31,376 nt of DNA from positions 1 through 31,376 of the forward strand of contig DDCZ01000057.1 of the NCBI GenBank assembly GCA_002336485.1, written 5' to 3'. Source of the stretch: Flavobacteriales bacterium UBA1993 (GTDB lineage: Bacteria; Bacteroidota; Bacteroidia; Flavobacteriales_G; Salibacteraceae). Below, in pieces: positions 15,985-22,530 of the stretch (the stretch's first letter is position 1; the number at the start of each line of letters is the position of its first letter). Under the pieces are notes generated by a model. It had not been told where the DNA came from. It made no database searches and was given only the letters and a program-made list of their open reading frames with translations. The position numbers and the translations under genes are program-made.

Positions 15985-16690
15985 AACCGCTATTGTATTG
16001 GCAGGTGGGTTTGGAACGCGCCTGCAATCTGTGGTGTCAGATGTTCCAAAACCAATGGCGATTGTTGCAGGACGCCCATTTCTTGAATACATTTTAGATT
16101 ATCTGTCGGCATACGGCATTGCGGAGGTTGTGCTAGCCACGGGCCATCTGGCAGAATCCGTTTCTCGTCATTTTGGTAATTCTTATTCCTCGATGTCAAT
16201 TAAATATGCAGTAGAAGAAAGTCCGTTGGGCACAGGTGGAGCCATAATGAATGGATTTGAAAAATGTGATGCAAAAGAGGCACTTATCCTCAATGGCGAT
16301 AGCTTTTTGGATGTAGACCTAACGCATTTGCTCAACGCAGCTAATGTTCACGCTGACGGTATGATGGTTCTGCGTGAAATGAAAAATCCGGATCGATTTG
16401 GTACGGTGGATACAGATGTCAGTGGTCGAGTGCTAGATTTTCAGGAGAAGAGGGCCGGCCTTGATGTGGGCGTGATCAACGCTGGAATTTATCTGTTGAA
16501 GAAAGAGGTGATATCCACGTGTGTTCAAAAAACACAGTTTTCAATAGAAGAGGATTTTTTCAAGCCTTTTGTTTCAAGTCTCGACATTGGAACACAATTA
16601 TCGGATGGCTATTTTATTGATATTGGAATTCCGGAAGAATTTGAGCGTGCTCAACAAGACTTTCAGTCCTTTAAATATGCCAAAGCATGA
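15968..16690 (+). CDS. hddC: D-glycero-alpha-D-manno-heptose 1-phosphate guanylyltransferase
   Basis: A 240-residue nucleotidyltransferase of the left-handed parallel-helix-free NDP-sugar pyrophosphorylase type. Landmarks are AIVLAGGFGTRLQSVVSDVP with the NTP-binding loop, KPMAIVAGRPFLEYIL, ESPLGTGGAIMNGFE, LNGDSFLDVDL with the metal-binding aspartate, and a C-terminal GIPEEFERAQQDF. It would make GDP-D-glycero-alpha-D-manno-heptose; GTP specificity is inferred from the hddA/gmhA/gmhB context, because the family also includes glucose-1-phosphate and mannose-1-phosphate enzymes. The only sensible start is TTG at 15968, giving DPKVKTAIVLAGG directly after it, and it overlaps gmhA by 17 bases. 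Its stop overlaps the gmhB start as ATGA. Confidence 0.9.
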   Translation: MDPKVKTAIVLAGGFGTRLQSVVSDVPKPMAIVAGRPFLEYILDYLSAYGIAEVVLATGHLAESVSRHFGNSYSSMSIKYAVEESPLGTGGAIMNGFEKCDAKEALILNGDSFLDVDLTHLLNAANVHADGMMVLREMKNPDRFGTVDTDVSGRVLDFQEKRAGLDVGVINAGIYLLKKEVISTCVQKTQFSIEEDFFKPFVSSLDIGTQLSDGYFIDIGIPEEFERAQQDFQSFKYAKA

Positions 16691-17220
16691 TGAATACAAA
16701 AGAGAACTTTAAAGGCTGGACGCTCTTCTTGGATCGAGATGGAGTAATCAATGAGCGGTTGCCTGGTGATTATGTTAAGGGTTGGAATGAGTTTCAGTTT
16801 TTAGATGGTGTGCTAGACGCAATGCCAATCCTATCTGAATTGTTTGATACCATCGTGATGGTAACCAATCAGCAAGGAATTGGGAAAGGATTGATGACAG
16901 ACCAGGACTTGGAGGATATACATCAAAGAATGATGGGCGACATTATTGAAAATGGCGGCAGAATAGACCAAATTTTTTATTGCCCGGCGTTGGCAGCGGA
17001 CAACCCTGCGTGTCGAAAACCAAACGCAGGTATGGCGTTTGAAGCCAAGGAGATGTTTCCAGATATCGACTTCACACAGTCTATGATCGTTGGTGACAGC
17101 CCCACCGATATGCAGTTTGGAGAGAAAGTTGGAATGGAGTGTGCATACATCGGCCAACTAGAAGGATATACGTGCTTCGAATCCTTGATTCACTTTGCAC
17201 GTGTAATAACTTCCAAATAA
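16687..17220 (+). CDS. gmhB: D-glycero-D-manno-heptose 1,7-bisphosphate 7-phosphatase
   Basis: HAD-superfamily phosphatase of 177 residues that removes the C7 phosphate from heptose 1,7-bisphosphate. HAD motif I is LFLDRDGVIN (nucleophile D16, acid/base D18), motif II VMVTNQQGIGKG, motif III ACRKPNAGM, and motif IV VGDSPTDMQFG. GmhB and HisB-N normally carry a four-ligand zinc loop of the form CxH...CxC before RKP. Here only C99 (YCP) and C109 (ACRKP) remain, the His position is Ala, and the loop is short, so zinc binding is doubtful. The context between hddC and the end of the operon supports the GmhB assignment over histidinol phosphatase. Two tandem ATGs (16687, 16690) are possible starts. 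Confidence 0.9.
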   Translation: MMNTKENFKGWTLFLDRDGVINERLPGDYVKGWNEFQFLDGVLDAMPILSELFDTIVMVTNQQGIGKGLMTDQDLEDIHQRMMGDIIENGGRIDQIFYCPALAADNPACRKPNAGMAFEAKEMFPDIDFTQSMIVGDSPTDMQFGEKVGMECAYIGQLEGYTCFESLIHFARVITSK

Positions 17221-17222
17221 AT

Positions 17223-17237
17223 ACGACCGGTGGTCGT
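17223..17237. repeat. Perfect inverted repeat just before the MORN-like gene
   Basis: ACGACC (17223-17228), loop GGT, GGTCGT (17232-17237): six perfect pairs ending three bases before the ATG at 17241 and two bases after the gmhB stop. There is no T tract. If the ATG at 17241 is used, the hairpin would mask the ribosome-binding region. If the ATG at 17262 is used, it would lie in the leader or be an operator. Confidence 0.5.
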
Positions 17238-17240
17238 TAA

Positions 17241-18065
17241 ATGAACATATTTTTGAGTGGTATGAAAGCCTTTGGAATTACAACGTTGTTACTATTTGCC
17301 CTCTTATCGAGTGCGCTATCGCAAGAATCTGTTAATCAATCTGACGACAAAGGCCGAAAGCAAGGCGTTTGGACAAAGTCTTTTGAAAGTGGTCAAGAAC
17401 GATACCGCGGACAATTTAAAAACGACAAGCCGGTAGGTACATTTTTCTATTACTATGAAGATGGAGCTAAGAGCTCAGAGGTTGTATACGTGGGCGAAGA
17501 CGGAGTTGAGTCCAATGCCAAATTTTTTCATAAGAACAGCACCGTTATGGGCGAAGGGAAGTACATCAATCAACAAAAGGTTGGGGTATGGAAGTATTAC
17601 GACGATCAAACGATATTGAGTTCGGTTGAACCATACAAGGCTGGGAAGCTTCACGGTGTGTCGAAAGTGTATTTCTTAAATGGAAAGGTTGCAGCTGAAA
17701 CACCCTATATCGATGGTTTGAAAACAGGAGCTTTTACAGAATACTTTTCTGATGGTGCTGTGAAAATTCAGGGAACATATAGAGACAATACATATGACGG
17801 TGATTTCGTTCAGTTCTATGCCGATGGAAAGAAGATGGTGGAAGGCCAATATGTGGCTGCCGTGAAAGATGGACTCTGGCAATACTATGCCGACGATGGT
17901 CGGCTGAAAGCTCAACAGGTGTACGAAAAGGGTGAAATGGTAAAGGAAAGAATCGAAGAAGGATTCGAAGCCAAGGAGGTTCCAATGGAACTCAAGGAAG
18001 AAGATAAAATGGATGAGCAACAGCTCATCGACGACTATTACAAGCAAACAGAAGAGGGTAAATAA
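17241..18065 (+). CDS. Exported MORN/YwqK-like repeat protein
   Basis: A 274-residue exported protein. After a signal peptide (MKAFGITTLLLFALLSSALS from Met8, cleavage before QE) come about seven imperfect repeats of roughly 22-24 residues with the pattern G-x-W/F-x-x-Y-x-x-D/N-G-x-x-x-x-x-x-x-Y, for example KQGVWTKSFESGQERYRGQF, KVGVWKYYDDQTI and KDGLWQYYADDGRL. This is the MORN-variant repeat that databases label 'YwqK family antitoxin'; no toxin gene is adjacent, so that label should not be read as function. The C-terminal 40 residues are very acidic and repeat-free. Met8 (17262) may be the real start because it gives a normal signal peptide. The gene follows gmhB by 20 bases. Its stop abuts the stop of the convergent SRPBCC gene. 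Confidence 0.82.
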   Translation: MNIFLSGMKAFGITTLLLFALLSSALSQESVNQSDDKGRKQGVWTKSFESGQERYRGQFKNDKPVGTFFYYYEDGAKSSEVVYVGEDGVESNAKFFHKNSTVMGEGKYINQQKVGVWKYYDDQTILSSVEPYKAGKLHGVSKVYFLNGKVAAETPYIDGLKTGAFTEYFSDGAVKIQGTYRDNTYDGDFVQFYADGKKMVEGQYVAAVKDGLWQYYADDGRLKAQQVYEKGEMVKERIEEGFEAKEVPMELKEEDKMDEQQLIDDYYKQTEEGK

Positions 18066-18515
18066 TTACTTACTCTCGCCTTCCGCAAAGGCCTTAAATA
18101 ATTCTTGATACTTACACGATTGCTTTTTGAAAGATCTAGGCATGAGAAAACCGATAGTTCTCATCATAAATCCGCTGAATTTAAAATAGCTTTCTGAAAC
18201 CCATTTAGTGGTGTTTTCATCGACGGCGATAAACTGGTTTTTTTGTTCGTTATAGACACCATCGGCCTTATAAATCGCATCAAATTGATCTGGAAACGCA
18301 TACTTAGTAATCGTTTCGGTCATGACAATGTCTCGCTTGCCCATTTTGTAGCGAAGCTCTGACTTCATTCCGTCCTTTCCCTTTTCTCCAGATATGTGTT
18401 GGATACTTATAAACCCTGGTTGCCAGTGTTTCATGTTGTCAGGGTCTTCCATTAGTTCAATCGCTCTTTTAACAGGAACGTTAATCACAATTTCATTCGA
18501 ATACTTAAGTGCCAT
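18066..18515 (-). CDS. SRPBCC (START/Bet v1-like) family protein
   Basis: A small cytosolic protein of 149 residues with the polyketide-cyclase/SRPBCC pattern: an N-terminal strand (KYSNEIVINVPVKRAIELME), the DPDNMKHWQPGF helix-loop typical of the ligand-cavity entrance, alternating strands, and a long amphipathic C-terminal helix (SFKKQSCKYQELFKAFAE). Family members bind hydrophobic ligands or act as small cyclases; no ligand can be named here. The gene stands alone on the minus strand and diverges from mnmA. Its TAA directly follows the TAA of the convergent MORN-like gene with no base in between. Confidence 0.85.
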   Translation of the reverse strand: MALKYSNEIVINVPVKRAIELMEDPDNMKHWQPGFISIQHISGEKGKDGMKSELRYKMGKRDIVMTETITKYAFPDQFDAIYKADGVYNEQKNQFIAVDENTTKWVSESYFKFSGFMMRTIGFLMPRSFKKQSCKYQELFKAFAEGESK

Positions 18516-18579
18516 GATGCCTTCTTTGAATCAAAGATGTAGAATTTGACAAAAATGATCACTCGTCCTCTATAGTGCT

Positions 18580-18594
18580 CGCATGAGGCATGCG
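18580..18594. repeat. Perfect inverted repeat between SRPBCC and mnmA genes
   Basis: CGCATG (18580-18585), AGG, CATGCG (18589-18594): six pairs with a three-base spacer, in the 129-base divergent region. It is not followed by a T tract. It has the layout of an operator or short hairpin. GACCTTTG at 18614-18621, one mismatch from the -7 consensus, lies downstream of it and could serve mnmA. Confidence 0.4.
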
Positions 18595-18644
18595 GAAGTT
18601 CGCATATAAATCAGACCTTTGTAGCTGACAAAGAGGCGATTGAA

Positions 18645-19793
18645 ATGAGTAAAAAGGGAAGAATATTGGTAGCAATGAGCGGCGGCATCGACAGTTCGGT
18701 GGCTGCCATGTTATTGCACGATGAAGGGTACGAGGTAGTTGGCATGACCATGAAAACATGGGATTACGCCACCAGCGGTGGAAGTAAGAAAACCACAGGT
18801 TGTTGCAGCCTAGACGACATAAATGATGCGAGAAACTTGGCTGTAAGCAAAGGATTTCCCCACATGATACTTGACATTCGCGAAGAGTTTGGTGATTTCA
18901 TTATCGACAATTTTGTTGAAGAATACCTAGCTGGTCGAACACCAAACCCGTGCATCATGTGCAACACGCACATTAAATGGGACGCACTCCTGAGGCGTGC
19001 AGATCAACTTGATTGTGAGTTTATCGCTACCGGTCACTATGCAAATAGTCGCGAAGAGAATGGGCGATATGTAATTTCGAAAGGCCTTGATGACAATAAA
19101 GACCAATCCTATGTGCTGTGGGGGTTGAAGCAAGAAGCATTGGCTAGAACCAAGTTTCCGTTGGGAGGTTTCACAAAACCTGAGATTCGGCAAATGGCAA
19201 TGGACCAGGGGTTTGAAGAACTAGCAAAGAAAAATGAGTCCTACGAAATTTGCTTTGTACCTGACAACGATTACCGCGGCTTTTTAAATCGAAAAGTAGA
19301 TGGACTAGAAGCGTACATGGAGGGCGGCCGATTTATGGATGCAGATGGAAATGATCTTGGAGAGCATCGAGGATATCCGTACTATACGGTAGGGCAGAGG
19401 AAAGGACTCGGAAAGGCCTTTGGAGAACCAATGTTTGTCACCAGTATAGATCCGCTCACCAATGTGGTTTATTTGGGTCGAGAGCATGAATTAGAGGCAA
19501 ACTCAATGTATGTGCGTAGCGTAAACCTTCAGAAGATCCCAATAATTGGAGATGGCCTTGAAGCTCTAACCAAGATTCGCTACAAGGATAAAGGGGCGAT
19601 GGCCACAATTAATAACCTTCCTGATGGTCGCTTAAAAGTTGACTTTACGCACAATGTCAGTGCAATTGCTCCTGGTCAAAGCGCGGTCTTTTACGATGGA
19701 AACGACGTTATTGGTGGTGGGTTTATTACCCGAAATGAAGAGGTTCCAACATCGCATGCACGTCGAATAATTAATAAGGAGGTTGCATCGTGA
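18645..19793 (+). CDS. mnmA: tRNA-specific 2-thiouridylase MnmA
   Basis: A 382-residue PP-loop enzyme that puts the 2-thio group on U34 of tRNA-Glu, tRNA-Gln and tRNA-Lys. Landmarks are the ATP pyrophosphatase loop ILVAMSGGIDSSVAAMLLHD, VVGMTMKTWDY, TPNPCIMCNTHIKWDALL with catalytic C103, FIATGHYA, KDQSYVLWGL, and NESYEICFVPDNDYRGFL with the second catalytic C203, then YYTVGQRKGLG. The C-terminal beta-barrel domain (about 285-375) is complete. The length and both cysteines match active MnmA. The stop overlaps the GTG of the following lipoprotein gene (GTGA), so the two are co-transcribed, although no functional link is known. Confidence 0.97.
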   Translation: MSKKGRILVAMSGGIDSSVAAMLLHDEGYEVVGMTMKTWDYATSGGSKKTTGCCSLDDINDARNLAVSKGFPHMILDIREEFGDFIIDNFVEEYLAGRTPNPCIMCNTHIKWDALLRRADQLDCEFIATGHYANSREENGRYVISKGLDDNKDQSYVLWGLKQEALARTKFPLGGFTKPEIRQMAMDQGFEELAKKNESYEICFVPDNDYRGFLNRKVDGLEAYMEGGRFMDADGNDLGEHRGYPYYTVGQRKGLGKAFGEPMFVTSIDPLTNVVYLGREHELEANSMYVRSVNLQKIPIIGDGLEALTKIRYKDKGAMATINNLPDGRLKVDFTHNVSAIAPGQSAVFYDGNDVIGGGFITRNEEVPTSHARRIINKEVAS

Positions 19794-20455
19794 GTCGAGG
19801 TTTCATAGCCTTTGGTTTGGTGGTGGCGCTACTTGCTGTTGGCTGTAAGGACAATCCAACCGAGGCTACCGACTTTCATTTCGATTACCTCCCATTAATG
19901 CTGGGCTCAAACATTACCTATCAAGTCGACTCAATCGTTTACAACGACTTTGATCAATCGATTGTCAAATACCAGTTCATTCTAAAGGAAACGGTGACCG
20001 AAGTCTATGAGGATGCTGCGGGTAGACTTACGTATCGCATTGAGCAGTCAAAACGTGAGTCGGATACAGTAGATTTTCGAGTTGCTGGTTCTTATGCCGT
20101 GCTCGTTGATGGATTGAAGGCCGAACGGATAAAAAATAACCTGCGCACAGTGCCACTCATTTTTCCGCCCTCTAAAAACGAATCTTGGGATGGGAATGCT
20201 ACCAACACACTTGGCTCAGAGGATTATCGCTTCAATAGCACGCATCAGCCGTATACATTGGGTGGGATCAGTTTTGATTCTACCGTTCATATTATTCAAA
20301 TTGAAGACACGGCCAATTTGATAAACAAAAGATTTTCCGAAGAACGCTATGCTAAAGGATATGGGCTCATCGAGGTGCGAACCAGGCATATCGAAACAAA
20401 GTTGAACGGGGATTCTGGGCTGGTTTGGATTCAGCAGTATATCTCGAGCAACTAG
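19790..20455 (+). CDS. Predicted lipoprotein of unknown function
   Basis: A 221-residue protein starting with GTG, with a lipoprotein signal peptide: hydrophobic FIAFGLVVALLAVG followed by C19 in a lipobox (LAVGC), then KDN. The mature part is mainly predicted beta structure (YLPLMLGSNITYQVDSIVYN and similar alternating stretches) with no motif I recognise. It is translationally coupled to mnmA by a GTGA overlap. Its stop TAG lies in a CTAG that also contains the stop of the convergent transglutaminase-like gene. It is likely an envelope lipoprotein; nothing in the sequence supports a specific role. Confidence 0.78.
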   Translation: MSRGFIAFGLVVALLAVGCKDNPTEATDFHFDYLPLMLGSNITYQVDSIVYNDFDQSIVKYQFILKETVTEVYEDAAGRLTYRIEQSKRESDTVDFRVAGSYAVLVDGLKAERIKNNLRTVPLIFPPSKNESWDGNATNTLGSEDYRFNSTHQPYTLGGISFDSTVHIIQIEDTANLINKRFSEERYAKGYGLIEVRTRHIETKLNGDSGLVWIQQYISSN

Positions 20456-22530
20456 TTTGGAGTCAGTTTGATTATTAGCCTTTCACTGGCGCTGATGGCC
20501 TCATAGATTTCCTTTACATCATCTATTTGCTTCTTCGACACATGATCTTTATGATTGATAAACTTTGAAAGAAGCTGGACAACACCGTCGTTTTCTCTGA
20601 GTTGGAATTTATAGACTCCAAAGTCATTGGAGATTGAGACGGCAGGTGGCAAAGACGAAACGTTGTATCCTTCTGGGATTTTCACCTTGAGCGCATACGT
20701 GTCAGATTGCTTGAAATCCGCATAAAAGTCAAGTTCTCGTTTATTGTCGGGGAGTTGATGGTCGATGTGGTCAATAAATCCTGATAAATCAATGTGTGCA
20801 GAATCTTCATTTGAAACAAGTTGATCGCTGATTTGCTCCGATGTAAGTTCCGTCGTGAAAGGGAAAATAGTAGACGCGACGACGATCTCTTGTTCAATTA
20901 ATTTAATGCCCTTGACGCCTTGAGCGAACGCTCGGTGGTACTGTGAATCTACGTTTGGGTGGGTTTCGTTACACAAATAAATCCGTCTACAAATAGTAGA
21001 ATATTGGCCTGTCAATTTTACGCGGCTTTTGATCTTGGCGTTCAGGTCTTCGTCAAATTCAATGTCTACTGAGGTATGGCGCTGATTGTCGCTTGAGCTG
21101 CTCGATGCCGAAGGCAACATTGGACGCTCTACATTCCACCCTTGGTTTCTAGTAATAAATGTCCGTTCGAAATCCTTCGCATTGTAAAAGAAATTGGGTT
21201 GGTAAGCAATCATGAAATTGATATCCTCAAAATAGAAGGGGAGTTCATCTACGTAATAACCGCACGATCCCTCTTTTGGTAGAATCATCATGAATTGCTG
21301 CTGTGGTGTGCGCAGCGCAAAAACATTTTCGCCAGCCAGCACCGGTCGACCATATTGATCGCTATAGACCCCAACCCTTTTATCAATGGGAGTCAGGATC
21401 ATATAGAACCGATTCAACCCGTCGAGTACAGCCATGTATGTTTCATACTTGTTTGCCTCGCGCAGTCGTTTTTCGGTTAAATCATCGCCGAATCTAGGTT
21501 CGAATAGCTGATCGCCTTGAAAGTAAATAGAATCCGAATCGTAGTCGAATCGTCCTATGTCATTTAAAGCCGCAATCGCAATGGCATGCGAATCTGTTCC
21601 TAATGAGTCGGCGTATTGCCCTAGGAAGTCGCGCAACTGAACGAAGTTCCTATAGGTTGATCCGATATGAATCGACTCTTTGTTCGATTCCATTTTTTGA
21701 AATCGATTATTACCCAATCCATAATTCTGGTTTCCGCAAATGACTTCAATATGGGGCAGCTCTGTATACGGTCGTGCCAGGGCTTCGTCATAACCAGGTA
21801 GGGCGTCAAATCGCCACTTATCTATGATCATTTCACTCTTTATGCTTGAGTGCGGTTCAGCTTCATTCACATATCGAAAGACCGCTCGGGCGCTTTCAGT
21901 CTTTGAAACTTTTATGCTAACATTCTCTTTCGGTACGCTGGAATGAAAGAAAATGCGAAAGGTTTCGAGCTCGTGCCTGTTTTCGAAGTAGGGAATCGAA
22001 ATGGTGTACGAAATTGTCAATTCATCTCCGACCCGAACGTTTGGGATGTTATGTTGACTGAAGCTGACATTCCCGAAGAGCAAGGAGCGATCCAGAAAGA
22101 CCTTTTTCTCAATAATTTCTGGAGTCGCCACGTCGATTTCACGGGTTTTATTTCCATGCTTGAGTCGAATTGAAAGATTATCAATGCGATACTCGTCAAG
22201 ATAGAAACCATTGTTTCTTGCTTCGGAAATAATCTCTCGATACAACGGGTCAATAGGCTCCGGTAGCGTTAAATGGCCCCATCGTATTGCGCCTGCTTCG
22301 GTTTCAACTACAATGATTTTTTTGACCGAAATATCAACTCTGGAGATGTCCTGATAGAGATCGTACTTGGAAGATGGCGATATGAACTTGTATTCAATGT
22401 TCTCCTTCTTTATGCGATACGGATGCTTTGTTGCATAGGTTGTGCTAGCAACTAGAATAGACAGAATGATTAGTGCAGAATATCTGCACACCAGTTTTAA
22501 TGCATGTATGACTGAATTGTCAGTCGTCAT
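20452..22530 (-). CDS. Exported DUF3857/transglutaminase-like protein, probably inactive
   Basis: A 692-residue protein with a signal peptide (MTTDNSVIHALKLVCRYSAL, then a hydrophobic run to TYA, cleavage before TKHP). The N-terminal half is beta-rich with DUF3857-like features (VETEAGAIRWGHLTLP, VRVGDELTISYTISIPYFEN), and the middle (about 370-480) has the layout of a transglutaminase domain. The position where GDCKDK with the catalytic Cys would be expected reads NKYETYMAVLDGLN, and the expected NHxxx region reads NVFALRTPQQQF, so catalytic Cys and His seem absent; this alignment is by eye. The start at 22530 gives an 11-base overlap with the oligopeptidase B gene; a start at 22611 would add 27 residues and a 92-base overlap. 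Second gene of a two-gene operon. The function is not known. Confidence 0.7.
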   Translation of the reverse strand: MTTDNSVIHALKLVCRYSALIILSILVASTTYATKHPYRIKKENIEYKFISPSSKYDLYQDISRVDISVKKIIVVETEAGAIRWGHLTLPEPIDPLYREIISEARNNGFYLDEYRIDNLSIRLKHGNKTREIDVATPEIIEKKVFLDRSLLFGNVSFSQHNIPNVRVGDELTISYTISIPYFENRHELETFRIFFHSSVPKENVSIKVSKTESARAVFRYVNEAEPHSSIKSEMIIDKWRFDALPGYDEALARPYTELPHIEVICGNQNYGLGNNRFQKMESNKESIHIGSTYRNFVQLRDFLGQYADSLGTDSHAIAIAALNDIGRFDYDSDSIYFQGDQLFEPRFGDDLTEKRLREANKYETYMAVLDGLNRFYMILTPIDKRVGVYSDQYGRPVLAGENVFALRTPQQQFMMILPKEGSCGYYVDELPFYFEDINFMIAYQPNFFYNAKDFERTFITRNQGWNVERPMLPSASSSSSDNQRHTSVDIEFDEDLNAKIKSRVKLTGQYSTICRRIYLCNETHPNVDSQYHRAFAQGVKGIKLIEQEIVVASTIFPFTTELTSEQISDQLVSNEDSAHIDLSGFIDHIDHQLPDNKRELDFYADFKQSDTYALKVKIPEGYNVSSLPPAVSISNDFGVYKFQLRENDGVVQLLSKFINHKDHVSKKQIDDVKEIYEAISASERLIIKLTPN

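Noticed and set aside
17241..18065. Antitoxin of a toxin-antitoxin pair (YwqK family label)
   Set aside because: The label comes from the MORN-like repeats. The protein is exported and no small toxin gene is adjacent, so there is no support for a toxin-antitoxin module.
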